This document shows, one piece after another, positions 11,921 through 24,238 of a stretch of DNA of 64,000 nt. The DNA is from Diphasiastrum complanatum (taxonomy: Eukaryota > Streptophyta > Lycopodiopsida > Lycopodiales > Lycopodiaceae): positions 25,379,391-25,443,390 of the forward strand of contig CM055107.1 of NCBI GenBank assembly GCA_029204225.1, written 5' to 3'. Under the pieces are notes generated by a model. The model did not search any database and was not told where the DNA came from. It saw only the letters and a list, made by a program, of their open reading frames with translations. How positions within the stretch are numbered: the first letter of the stretch is position 1; every line of letters begins with the position of its first letter. A program made the translations under genes and the position numbers.

Positions 11921-14900
11921 ATAATGGTGGGGCCAGGGTCCTGACTCCTTTCCTTCTTGTACCCTTGGGCCTGAGTCATGGTGAGGAATCAGGATAATCC
12001 TGTCCTCCTACTAAGAAGGAGCACAACCTACATAGTACAAGGGTGCAAACTTGAAAGGTGCATCTGACATCAGTCTGGAGTCTTGGACCTGAGCATGTCT
12101 AGTGGGGATTTGAGCCTATGCTTCAAGGATGCATGTGCATCTGCAGGTTTTGCTTTTACCCAGCTTACACATGTCAATCAGGATTTGAGCTTGATAGGGA
12201 TTTGAGCCTGCTCTCATGGATCGTGGATGCATCATGCACCTGCAGATTTTGCTTCCATACTACATAGATGCATCTGCCTTCATTGCTGCATCAGAACTGC
12301 AGAGGATTTAACTTTTGCTTTTACAACTGAGGATAGCCTTTCAAATAGAAAGGTTTCTTTCAAGATTGGCTTTTAGTCAACACTTTGTTTAGCTTTTGCC
12401 TTTCAAAACGGGCCTGCGTTGAGATTTGACCATGACCTTTGCCTTTCAAAATGACATGTATAAATATGAAAGGACTTCAGATGAAATTAGATCTAAGTCC
12501 ATTTTTAATGCTTGCTTGATTATTTTCAAAAGCGACTTTCAATTTGACGGGTACCTCAAAATTCTGCCCTTACTTCACCCTTCCAAATGCTCCTGAGTCC
12601 TGACAGAGCAGCAATACCCGGCCAAATTTCAACGCGGCCTGGTGGGCTCCCTCTCCTGGGGGTTGGAACTTGGATGATGGATCGCGGAGGTTGGAATCCT
12701 GGCATACAGTCTCCACTCTTGGAAATTGGAATATGAATTTATGGGCACAAAACAATAACAAAAAAGAGACGGATAATGATAACAGCAATAATATAATTAA
12801 TTGGGTTGGCGTCGGATGAGCGTGAAGTGATGTATATTCCAATCGGCGATGCGTGTCTATCTTTACCTGTGTTCCTGTGTTGTTGCTTTGACGTTTGGAT
12901 GAAGGCCTGTGAGCGGTGGGTGACTGGTGTGCCCCCCTGGCCCAGAGGGAGGGTGGTTGGAGTTGGGGGGCCCCTGCCCTCAACTTTGGACTCTGGGCCT
13001 GCCCACTGCTCTTCAACGTGCAATCATTATTTCAACGACAAAAATCTCTTCCCTTTAACTAATATCTATTGTCTACTATGAATGTTTTGTTGAGGTTTTG
13101 TCTTGTTTTTCTAGATGCCCCACACACTATCGATTAAGACGCGTATGTAAGCTTCAAGGGTCCAAATTTTGTGGGAGGAAGGCCCGGGTTCGACGGCGTT
13201 GCACTTTGGGGAGGCCCTTGCCCCAAGGCATTAGCCGAGTGCCGGGCCAAAGCAGCATGAAAGGCCCGATTTGATTTTCAACCCTAAAGTTGTTTTTAAT
13301 TTAGAATTCAATAAAGATTCCTCTCAGAATCTCCCAAATTTTGAGAGCAGATGCAAATTCCAATCAAAATTGCTTTCTATTAGCCGGCACACACACAGAT
13401 CATGTTTTGGGAGGTGCTAGCGAAATACAACAAAAAAAAATGTGAAGTTGGAATTACTCGGGTTGACCATCCCTCGAGGACACATGGAGCTCTCAACTTA
13501 ATATATTAAGTGATACTCTATAAACAAAGCCTTGCATAGTTACTTGTTAAATATGAGATTGACGTTCAGGTGACCAAAAATCTAATTCCCTATTGTAGCT
13601 ACATCACATAGCAACAACTCGGGAGCACGCTACAAGAAAGCACCCTCCCTGTATGCCTCGTCACAACTTGCAACTTGTTTCCTTATTGAAAATACCTATT
13701 TCGTAAAATATTCTATATGCATATGTACAATGCTAGACCAAACTTAATTCGGCCGAGAAAATCGATTGTTGATTGGCCCATCTTGTAGGAAGGTAATTTA
13801 TAAGCATAATAAAAAGGTAAATTTTCCTAACATTAATCAACTTACTAGAAAAATGATAATGTTTTCCATATAACCAAAACGCTTAAGACACCATGATGAT
13901 CAAATAAGGCAAGTTGGCTCTACAAACCGTGCCTAGTATTGAGAATCGATGCAAGAGCAATCATATCTCTCTAACGATCTCATGGTTGTGCAAAAATTTA
14001 ATACTTTTGACTTTGGGTGGGTCTCTCAGCTATTTGAAACCTCAATCTTTCTAACAAATTTCGCACTCTCTTGAAACTCCACCACTACAAAACAACAAAA
14101 CATCCACTTTGTTGACGAGTATATAAGCAAACAGAGAGACTTTAACTTTTGAACCCCACTAATTGTCAAAGTTCACCAAAACAACAAATTTTTAAATGCA
14201 TGTCATCTAACCATAGATCCTCTCACGTATTTTGGGTTACTCCCCTTCATTTCGCCCTTCAACAACTCGTTAAGAAAGAGACAAAAAGTTACCCAAGAAC
14301 ATATGTTGTTCTACTAATGGTCTACCTACAATAGCAAATAGTGCACTCAAGAAAGGGCATAGATCAACCTCACTTAGATTCCATCGTTCTTCCATTGAAT
14401 GGAATCACTCAAATCATCTTGATTTAGACGTTTTCAAATATCAATTATCAAAAAGATGAATCGTCAAACAATAATGAGTATCAAAAGGGGAGAAGTGAGA
14501 CATGTCATAGCTTCAGCCTTCTCATCTCTTCCTAGTTCGTTGTAGTTAGCTCTCTATCAAGCTTTCAAGCTTGAACTCTCTTGAGCATTCTAGCTCAGTC
14601 TTTTAGAGATTTATTTTAGAGTTACTATTGCACTACTGCTTATCAGCAGAGCTGCTTATTATCAGACTTTTTCTCAGTTACTCTGAGACAACTTTAGAGT
14701 GCGCGGTTTCTATCCACTATTGCCTTGAACTCATTAGCATCTGATTTTGTTTTTCTGAATCAATACTATTTCTTATTGCGTTCAATATATGTCAGAATGC
14801 ATGCATCTCTTTATTGCTTTTGTAACTGATAGAAATTGTTTGAAGATTTAATACTTTATGTTTGGCTACGTAATCACTTAGTATCTAGCAAAAGTTAGTT

Positions 14901-16363
14901 GCTAAAGATTGAATGTGATTTCCATCACTACTGATTTGTTCAATTTTTGATAGGCGTAGTCATGCATTGGAAGTAGGAAGAATCCGCATTCCATTATCTA
15001 CCTATTTTCGACACTCTCTTGAGTTCACTACCATGGAAGATGCGAAAAATGACTAAAGACTAGCCTCAAGAAATTGATTTTCCAATTTCGAGTTGACTTT
15101 GTTCTAGATTGCGAGTAAGTTTATAGGTTCGTGTTTGTAGCAAATCCTTTTTATTTTTGGAAGTTGAATCTGTGGTAGGTTTTGATTGTTCAAGAAATTA
15201 TTTAAATATCCAAGTCACAATCATAGGTAACTAGAAATGTGTTGATACATTGTCTTGACATAAGAACGCAGGCAAGCTTGAAGGATGTAAATTGTCCATT
15301 AAAATCTTAACATAAAGTAATGTCTATATGTCAATGTTGCATACATTGTATGGGAAACCACTACAATTAATCTCTTTCCTAACAACAATATGTTAGTTGA
15401 AGAAGATAATAAAGTCTTTTTAAATGATGCAGCCAAGCAACTTAATTATGACATAATTTAGAAAGGACTTCCTAGCAAACATCTATGGAGGACATCAATA
15501 TGTCAAATAACCACTAAATACCAAGTAAAGTGATTCACTTGTCTAGCAACATGACACATCCTAAAATCACTTAACTTCATGACATGGTTGCAGGGAGAAA
15601 CAAAGCAGCCCCAATTGATAGGTAAGACAAAGAGATTAAACTAAAGTCTTTTGTATGTATAGGCTTTTGTTTATGAGTTGATTTGAAGCTAGAGAATACC
15701 AAGACACATAACCCTAGAACCAAGGCCTCTACCTTCAACAAAGTCAGGCTCAAAATAGACCATAGGGAAGCCATGTAGCATTCTTACATAAGGTCATCCT
15801 AGTAGCATCAATTGACAGCCATTCATCACGTAATTAGCACCAAAAAACAATATTACTACTATAATTATCAATAGACCACCAATCTACTCTTTGAAATCAT
15901 TATGAGCTACTATGCTCCATAGATGGTGAAAGGCTTCTCATGGTATATCAACATCAAAAAACTAAATAATGTACGTAGTTGAAATCAAAGATAGCTTAAA
16001 ACAACATCCAAAGTTCAATAATAAAAGTTTTTGCCATCATACTAGAAAAGCACCCTAGAAAGTCTTAACTTATCAAATTGTATGTGCCATAAATATGGTG
16101 CTCCATTGGGTCTATTAGTAGATCAAAAGTTATAAGCATCTACACCATGACATTATCGATATTTTGCTAGTCTAAACATATTGAGTAAAAGGACTACATG
16201 AATTATGAAAGTCCAAATCTTTAGAAACCTAGATATTTTGACATTGGAGTAACATAAAAATATACCAAGAACATCCAACATAGGCTTTCCAAGTGGTATC
16301 TTTTCAATCACAATGTTCATGAGAGATCAGAGAAAAGCATTCAAGATCATTATATATGACATG

Positions 16364-16367
<4 letters not shown>
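11921..16367. other. Long spacer, no gene supported
   Basis: Mostly AT-rich. A GC-richer patch at 12550-13270 contains an open frame of 148 codons on the minus strand (12570-13016) with no recognisable domain, and a B-box-like GGGTTCGACGGCG near 13186 without an A box. These look like remains of repeat ends, not genes. Nothing else was identified. Confidence 0.4.
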
Positions 16368-16406
<39 letters not shown>

Positions 16407-16417
16407 CGCGCGCGCGC
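16368..16417. repeat. (TG)n(CG)n alternating purine-pyrimidine tract
   Basis: About 15 TG units run directly into about 10 CG units, 50 bp of perfect purine-pyrimidine alternation, the sequence class that most readily forms Z-DNA. Confidence 0.95.
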
Positions 16418-17036
16418 TACAAAAACAAAGCATTACTCACAAGACATTACACGAAAAACACGAAAAAACAGCTTTTTATAAAATATGACATACAAATGAT
16501 ACAACAAGTAACTTTGTCATATTGGTACGGCAAAAAAATAATTTTTTTTAACCAAATAGCAGCAAACCAATATGGAGAATATCGCAGAAGAGGGAACACT
16601 AACCTGAATCCATCCACAAAAAAAACCGAGTTAGCACCAAGTATTTTCAGTGGGACCTTCAGGTATCTCTGCATCCCCTCAATTGTTATCCATGTCACTG
16701 GGTAATTCAACCATAACTGCTATACTATGTCCAAGCTGTTTTTTTTTTAAAAAAGATCATGACCTCTAAGTTTTATAGAGTCATTGATTATATGAAGTGT
16801 TTATATCACATTGACATCCATCCACTTTTTTTCAACGACTGTATGGTCATATTGTAGGCAATGTTTACATGCCCACACCAAACAAGGACCTTATTTTCAC
16901 TCATAAAAGCACAGTGGTTTTTATAGGTCCTATCCCCTGACCATCAATACACACACCCATCCTTTACAGTACATGTGCACATAATTGTAGCAACTATGTC
17001 AAAAAAAAAGCCAGTCTATGCCAGTAACCACTTACC

Positions 17037-17156
17037 ATTAGTAATATGCTGACACCCAAGGGAGTTGGCTCAATTGGTTAACGCTTGACATCCAAAGTTT
17101 CTTTGGTCTCAAGTTCGAGCCTTCCATTGGAAACCAAGAAGCATTAGTAATATGCT
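17037..17156 (+). mobile_element. Short tRNA-like SINE, copy 2, with 14-bp target duplication
   Basis: The 92-bp body (17051-17142) aligns along its length with the copy at 5931-6020. A box TGGCTCAATTGG is at 17066-17077, B box AGTTCGAGCCT at 17112-17122, and the end is TTGGAAACCAAGAAGC. Flanking direct repeats ATTAGTAATATGCT at 17037-17050 and 17143-17156 are perfect over 14 bp, a typical target duplication of L1-type reverse transcription. There is no poly(A) tail. Confidence 0.85.
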
Positions 17157-17398
17157 TAAGTATTATCGTTGGTAAACATTGTGAATTCATCCAACCATAA
17201 CAAGTATTCTAGGAAGAAGATTTCACACAGGTAGTGGTTTTTGAGCAGTGAGAGCTTAACAGAATTAACCTTCACCCTTCAATCTCAAGGTTCTGTGAGT
17301 GAAACCGAAGCTGTCTGCAACTTGGCGAAGGTTACAGCTCAAATTTAACCATTAGAGTCACTGGAAGGACCCACCAGCAACTAGAAGTAAAGCTGACA

Positions 17399-18590
17399 TT
17401 TTTTGAAGTACAATAAGAAGACAAATAAAAAAAACAGTTAAGTAAAACAACCAAGAGAGAGCTGTAAGAGAACATAAAAAGGGCTAAAAACCCAAAAGAG
17501 TCAAAAGGCAGTAAAGCACCAACTTACAAAAAAAATTAGACGACCACCAAGAAGAGAAGAACAAGAAAAATAGCTAGAAAACGTAAAGAACACCACCACA
17601 AAACGATCAAACAACCGAGGCTGAAAAAACCAAACAAAGCAGACCCATAACCCAAAACATCACGTAAAAATCCACCAAAACAACACCAAGCTAAAATAGA
17701 CTAAAGAAAAGACTAAAAAAACCGCCCAGTACCTACAAGATGCCAAAAACAAGAGTCAGGACCACCAACTACCAGTCATACTACAGAGGTAGTGCAAAAG
17801 CAATAAAAGCAAAACTCAAACCAAAACAAACTACGAAAAACAACCACAAAAAACTAAAGCACAGTACAACTAGACAAAAGAAAAGAATTAAAAAAGCCAA
17901 ACCAGAACAAATATGAACCCAAAAAAACTAAAGCACCCTAAGCAAAAACTAAAGAACATCAAAAGCTAAAACACCCGAACAAAAAAGAACATCACCAGAG
18001 AACACACCACACAAAACACACGAGAGCAAACACAACAAACTACTTTGCAACCGCAGCAAAAACATCAACAAAGCCCAAAACATCTAAAAGACCAAAGGCA
18101 GGGAACTAAGCAAAACATGAAGGAAGCACCAGGAAAAACCAACAGAAGAAGGTACCTTAGATGCCATGATCAGTAACACCACCAACCTGAACAAAAAGCA
18201 ACCTCTACACATCCTACTAAATACTCACCGAACCAGAAACCGCCAGCAAAACGCGCCAAACACCAAGCCAACCAACCTCAATAGAAGCGCGCCACACCAG
18301 AAAACTCAAAAACCAGCAGCGAAGAGCGCCAAGTCACCAACAACACTAAACTAGCCAAAACAAACTAGCATGCCAGAAAACCAGCGAGAGAAGCAACCCA
18401 AAGCATCAGAAAAGTACAGGAACCTACAAAAAAGAAATAATCCCTACAAGAGAACTACACAATCACACAAAAACATCGAAGATGCAAAAAACACTAAGCC
18501 ACAGTCATCTGAAAAAAGCCTAACACGGTAGCCTAACTAGAAACCAATGCACAACCCAGTAGAACAAAGTGCCATTGGAAGCCACTGATA
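17399..18590. other. A+C-rich, T-poor tract of 1.2 kb
   Basis: The plus strand here is dominated by A and C with few T and modest G, against mixed flanks. Runs such as CAAAACAACACC recur without a fixed period. Short open frames on the plus strand are Asn/Lys/Thr/Pro-rich by composition only. Seen from the minus strand it is T+G-rich, which resembles the region downstream of RT in some plant LINEs, but no RT motif was found beside it. Confidence 0.6.
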
Positions 18591-18599
18591 AACTTAAAT

Positions 18600-19560
18600 A
18601 TAGGAGTTGAAATAAGTCATTCCAATTATCAAAATATGCAAATTAAGTAAATACTTGACACTGAGCACCCAATAACGTAGTGCATAATGTAACTAGTTAT
18701 GCCTCAGGCAATTAATAACAAATAATATTCGGAGTCAGAATAAGTCAATTCATTTACTAGGAGTCAAAATAAGTCATTCCATTTATCCGAATATGTAGTT
18801 TAAATAAATACTTGACGTTGAGCGACCAATAACCAAGTACCAATGTAACTTGTTATGCCTCAGGCCCTTAATAACAAATAAAAATAAGTCATTTACTAGG
18901 AGTCAAAACAAGTCATTCCAGTTATCTGAATATTCATATTAAGTACATAATTGCCACTGAGCGAACAATAACTTGATACATAATGTAACTGGTCATGCCA
19001 CAGGCCCATAAAAACATGAGTCTACCAAAAAAACCTTCAATTTTCTTCGACAATTTTCCTCTTCCAGTCAATCACGGTTCTGTCTTCTTCTTTTTTTGCA
19101 CAGGTTAGTTGTCCATCAATGACTTATGCCTCAGGCAATTAATAACAAATAATATTCGGAGTCAGAATAAGTCAATTCATTTACTAGGAGTCAAAATAAG
19201 TCATTCCATTTATCCGAATATGCAGTTTAAATAAATACTTGACGCTGAGCGACCAATAATCAAGTACCCAATGTAACTTGTTATGCCTTAGGCCCTTAAT
19301 AACAAATAAAAATAAGTCATTCCATTTACTAGGAGTCAAAACAAGTCATTCCAGTTATCCGAATATGCATATTAAGTACATACTTGCCACTGAGCGAACA
19401 ATAACTTAATACATAATGTAACTAACTGGTCATACCACAGGCCCATAAAAACATGAGTCTACTAAAAAAACCTTCAATTTTGTTCAACATTTTTCCTCTT
19501 CTAGTCAATCACGGTTCTGTCTTGTTCTTCTTTTGCATAGGTTAGCTGTCCATCAATGAC
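18600..19560. repeat. Nested tandem repeats with a 427-bp duplication
   Basis: A block starting TTATGCCTCAGGCAATTAAT occurs at 18697 and 19124 and is closely repeated to 19123 and 19560, both copies ending GTCCATCAATGAC. Inside each block are about three diverged units of 130-155 bp sharing AATAAGTCATTCC, a CTTG(A/C)C..TGAGCG step and GCC(T/A)CAGGCCC. Confidence 0.9.
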
Positions 19561-21084
19561 AAACGAAAAATTAGCATTTCATGCTTCATGAACCAGGGTC
19601 AGTTATTTTCCATAGCATTCAGATGACGAGCACAACAATCTATATGAAAGTGTATGTACCTGTGTGTGTGTGTGTGTGTGTTGGAAATTAGGGCACTAAT
19701 AGTTAGTAAAAATTAGAGTCTATCAAACCAATCTTGAAGAGCGGTGTTGATCATGGATAAAAGATATGCAAGTAAGTGGGCAACTGCATGCAACATTACT
19801 TTGTTGGGAGGAATATTGGATGTTAGTGATAAGGAAATCAAAGGAGACTTGGTGCAAATAGTGATTCCAATCCTTAAGGGCATAGAATCTTGTTAAGAGA
19901 TACTTTTCATGGGTAGAGTAGTTTTTCTTTAAGAGTGTAGGTGGCATGACTAATAAGTGATAACCCCCTAGTTTTGGTTAGGTATGCCCCCTATTCTAAC
20001 AACAAAAGCATTGATTTTAACAACAAACATTAGTGGGAATGCAATTGATGCAAAGTGTGAGATAGATCGATCATTAGGTGAGTAGCCAAAGTGGAATAGG
20101 GTAATGGTTTTGGAATATTAGTCTGTTTAAGTCTTGGTAGTCAATATAGAGATGTGTGGTCCCATATCTTTAATCAATAAGGAGAAAAAGAGCACCACAA
20201 TAAATTTGATTGTAAGTAAAAAATACTTGTCCTAGGACTATGGCATGTTGAAAATTGAACATGTAGAAAGGTGCTTGATAGGATGGTCTGAAGCTATGCA
20301 TAACGTCAATATAGTGGTTGACATCTTACAATGGTAGTAGCATAGGAATATCTACAAAACATGTGGATTTTGTTTCAAAAAAATAGTTTAATCATGGTAT
20401 AAGTTCTTCTACAAAGTTACTAGTTGGTGTGGCTATCTCGATGCATATAATAGATGGCACAATACATTTTAGGAACCCTTTGTGCAAGATGTTTGCCATA
20501 TATGAGTTGGTAATCCTACTGCAACTAGATGCCATGGAAGGTGTGTCGTTGGCCATGAGTAAAGTACTTGGTTGTTGTGCTAGGCTAAAAGTAACCTTGC
20601 CCAAATAAATCAAAATTAGCTCCAAGGAACACGTCATATCACACAATTGAAATAATGTAAAAATTAGCCTATCCAATAAAAACTTCAATGTGGATACCTT
20701 GAAGAATCCTAGTGATTTAAAATCAATGGGGTTTGGCTATCTTACATTGTTTGGCAGAAGTGTATGTGAATGATGAGGGAGAATCATGGCAAATGCAAAT
20801 ATGAAAAATACTCAAAATTCTTTAGAAGGTTGATAATCCCACTAACCCAATCTAAGGTGGAAATCATTAGGCACCACAAAATGAATCCCGAAGTCAATTC
20901 TGACGGTTAGGTTTATCTTGAAACCAATAAGATGAATTTTGTGAGTTTAATGAGTAGTTAACAGTTGCTCTAATTGAGATATCATTCTCCCCCCAAGTAT
21001 CTATGATCTTCCACATTCCATAATGCTTTCCATATTGTGGGCCATAGTGCCACTATCTATTGTTGTTCATTCTGATTTCTCATA
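19561..21084. other. Spacer, possible decayed copia LTR
   Basis: A short (TG)n tract lies at about 19660-19681. The part before 21085 should hold the 5' LTR of the copia gag relic, but it has no recognisable partner. No gene seen. Confidence 0.35.
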
Positions 21085-21450
21085 TGGTACTAGAGCATCG
21101 TTGATTATCAACAACGATTTTCAATAGCGCTTCATAGTTAGTACATAATCTATTTTTTCAATCCACAATGGAAGGATCATCATATTTAGATGTCAGAATC
21201 ACTAAATGATTCAATGGGGAGGATTTCCAGATATGAAAATTCAAGATGAAAATCGTGCTCCTTGAAAAAGATTCAACGGACATTGTAGATGGCATCTATA
21301 CCACTCCATTAGACCCTAATTTCAGTTCCAAATGGAAAGTGAAGTATGGAACAACTCTTGCTTTGATCATCCCAAATTTCAACCATGCACAAATTTCGCA
21401 TAACTGTATAGCTATCGTATCTCAAAAGAATCTTGGGTCACTCTCATAAG
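21085..21450 (+). pseudogene. Ty1/copia relic: primer-site remnant and gag N-terminus
   Basis: TGGTACTAGAGC at 21085-21096 is a mutated initiator-Met-tRNA primer site (canonical TGGTATCAGAGC). It is followed at 21169 by ATGGAAGG..., translating MEGSSYLDVRITK, a stop, FNGEDFQI, a stop, then KFKMKIVLLEKDSTDIVDG and a decayed remainder. This is the N-terminal pattern of copia gag (FNGxDFQxWKFKMK...LLEKD). The invariant Trp is lost to a stop. No downstream pol was recognised. Confidence 0.75.
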
Positions 21451-21492
21451 TCCATCTAAGATCCAAGATGCAATTGTTTCAAGATTTAATCC

Positions 21493-21576
21493 AAATTATT
21501 TTTCCATGACTTGAATCTATGACAGAGTCTAGTAGATCACTACAATTCTTTGATTCAAGTCATGGAAAAATAATTT
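21493..21576. repeat. Perfect 25-bp inverted repeat, 34-base loop
   Basis: The arm AAATTATTTTTCCATGACTT... at 21493-21517 is the exact reverse complement of 21552-21576. The transcript of either strand could fold into a 25-bp hairpin. It lies just downstream of the copia gag relic. Confidence 0.95.
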
Positions 21577-22626
21577 ATTTGGTGACTCTAGTACTCACAA
21601 GGTTGAGGGACATGAAGGAACAATTCTTATTAACTTTCAAGATGGCACATCATGTTTTTTCAAATGTTGAGCAACCTTGAGTCAATACCTAATTAGCCCT
21701 AATCTAGACCTATTCACAGTATCTACACATGCGAATGTGCTTAAGTAGGATCACAACATTTCACGACCTAGTACAACGGTTCAGTGACATTTTTAGAGGC
21801 TAATCAAGATTGTTTGACATAGTGACTATATCAAGCGATTGTACAATTCAATTAGAAGGCTAATATTTTCCATCTATATGAGGGGGTATGCTCTAGTTAG
21901 ATATAGCTGCAAATAACCAATGTACTCATTGTTATTTGTCATAGATCTATCGATCAATTACTCAATCATGTTATTGCTTAAACTTATTATAATTAGTATT
22001 GTAAGAATTGTCTGTTGCAGCTACTAATGTCTCTAAGAATTCACTTTTTATGATTGTAGTTGATTCTTGAATGGAATTTTATATCTCATGGTTGTTAGAT
22101 ATGCCTCAAAGCTCAATGGTATGGCTATCATTAAAAATGATAATCATATCATTTCACATCAAAGATATGGAACTTGTAGTCTACACAATTATATAATATA
22201 GCTTTTAGATTAAGGTAGCAATCACCGAAATTGTTGTTTGATAATAGACTCCACTTAGTTTCACTTTGCTTTGATCTTGAAATGCCGCCATGGTATATGA
22301 ACCACATTAATTTGAACATGGTAAATGAGCCATGTTGATTCAAAATTTCAAACAACATAGTCACACACACACACACACACACACACATTCAAGATGCTCT
22401 TCTAGCATGAGTTGATGAGAAGACTTTTGAAGATTTATGAGCTTTTGATCACACGGATTTTAAGCATGAGTAAGCTCCTCCATGTCCATGATGTTAGCAT
22501 TTATCATTGCATAGGAGTTAAATTGTGCAATAGCATTTGCAATAGCATTCTCAAATGTAATGTTTTAGCATAGCCTATGCTTTGCTCCCCTAGTTTCATA
22601 TGTTGTCTTGATGAATAAGACTAACA
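21577..22626. other. Spacer, no gene seen
   Basis: Contains an (AC)n microsatellite at about 22362-22387. No coding or element signature. Confidence 0.45.
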
Positions 22627-22661
22627 CCCCCCCCCCCCCCCCCCCCCTCTCTCTCTCTCTC
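22627..22661. repeat. C21 homopolymer followed by (TC)n
   Basis: Twenty-one consecutive C then about seven TC units; G21 on the minus strand. Assembly length is likely unreliable here. Confidence 0.9.
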
Positions 22662-23756
22662 TGTGGCCCCCACAAGTGTCTCTCTCTCGAGCATATTCGG
22701 CCAAACCGACACCTAGTTATTGCTAGTCAACGAACTTTAGAGTTTTAACCAACGATTGGCAGGTATCTAAATGCTTGGTTGGTATCAAATTAGCTTTCAC
22801 GGAAATCACCCAAATCTTAACTGCCACCCCCCCGTATGAGCTATGTCAATAGATGGGTCACTAGTTGACTAGGGCGTGTTTTTTTGGGGGTAATAGTCAT
22901 ATCGATAGTTGACCTAGGGTTAAAATATGGGTTTTGTCCTCGTATTAAATCTGGTATCATACATTTGCATACTATACTTGCAAGAAATTTATTTCTTTCA
23001 ACAATATGTTTATATTCATACTCGGGTAATGACCGCCTTATTTAGTCCAATTCATACCAGGCCACAACTCACATATGATGTTCATATTAATATTGGCTGG
23101 TATCAAAATTTCAAAAAAAATTGTACTATTATGTAACTAGATGGTTTCAAAGTATAAAGAATCTTTTAGTACCAGATCCTCCTAGCATATAAAAGAATGC
23201 ACCTAGGTGACACGTGTTTCATGCACATTAGGTTTTTTGACCAATGTAAATGGCCAATGTGGCTCCGTGCAATGTGGAGGAATCTCGTTATCTTCAACAA
23301 TATCTAGTTATCTTCAATTATAGTAGATACACTGTGGAGGAATCTAGTCACCTTCAACAATACACACACTCTATGTGTCTCTCTCAAGCCCTTGTCTCAA
23401 ATTAGAGATTTGACCATGTTAACAAGGCAACATAGAGTAGGGTCTAAAATATCCTACATGATCTCAACACAAAATATTAACCTAGATGCACATAGGCACC
23501 AATCAAACCAAGGAATCTCATCATTGTCTATATTCTAATTTCTTCTTGTGTCTCTCATAGAGTCTTGGTTCTTTGACATCGATGCTTACATTATCTCCCT
23601 CAATCATGCTCTCGAGTCTCGAGGCTGGTCCCTCTCACCTTTGAGCTACAAGCTTTCAGTTCATTTAGCCATTTACTACATTTAAATGGCCAGTTGTTAG
23701 CCCTGCAACCAACAAGCCTGCTGTTGATCTTATCTCAAATAGCATATAGTCTACTC
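22662..23756. other. Spacer upstream of the DUF506 gene
   Basis: Two near-identical short repeats (TGGAGGAATCT(C/A)GT near 23275 and 23335) are the only structure noted. It should hold the distal promoter of the DUF506 gene. Confidence 0.4.
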
Positions 23757-23764
23757 TATATAAG
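23757..23764 (+). promoter_or_regulatory. Candidate TATA box of the DUF506 gene
   Basis: TATATAAG in the context CTCTATATAAGTG, about 475 bases before the chosen ATG. This would give a leader of roughly 450 bases, long but possible. No start-site data are available. Confidence 0.35.
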
Positions 23765-24238
23765 TGTGAGTAGAATACCCAGTTGTTGCCTGATGCAAGA
23801 GCTGTACAACAGCGTCGTGATTTCTTATCCTTTTTCTTAGACTGGGCCTGGGCTTTCCGCTTTCCTGGCAGCATATTTCTTGCATCATTTGTGGATAGGA
23901 CTCAGGAGTCAGGAGCAGAAACACGTTAGAGAGGTGCAGCAGAGAGCATCTTTTCTGCCGTAAGCCTTTGAAGTTTGTAGATACTAGAGAGCCGCTCTTT
24001 TTGACGGCGGCTGTTGCCGATCCGATCACTGATCATCCAGCCAGCTTGTTTTAAAAGCAGCTAGCATAGTTTAGCTTAAAAGGCCATATCTGTCTCTTCC
24101 TGAAGCTCAGTTAAGCATTGACCGGCTCTTTGTTCTTTCTGAGTCCTCACTCCTGACGCCTGAGTATGAGCATTCAGCTTGCCCTTGGCACTTAAACTGC
24201 AAACCACATAAACCCATTGTCGCTTGAAGTGTGAAGAC

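Noticed and set aside
12570-13016. 148-codon minus-strand frame with a hydrophobic stretch
   Set aside because: The Ile/Leu-rich part comes from an AT-rich TAAT-type run and there is no domain, splice signal or codon pattern.
13180-13200. Third SINE copy (B-box-like GGGTTCGACGGCG)
   Set aside because: No A box at the right distance and no similarity to the two SINE copies beyond the B-box core.
16313-16705. 130-codon frame across the TG/CG tract
   Set aside because: Its Cys-Val and Ala-Arg runs are translations of the microsatellite.
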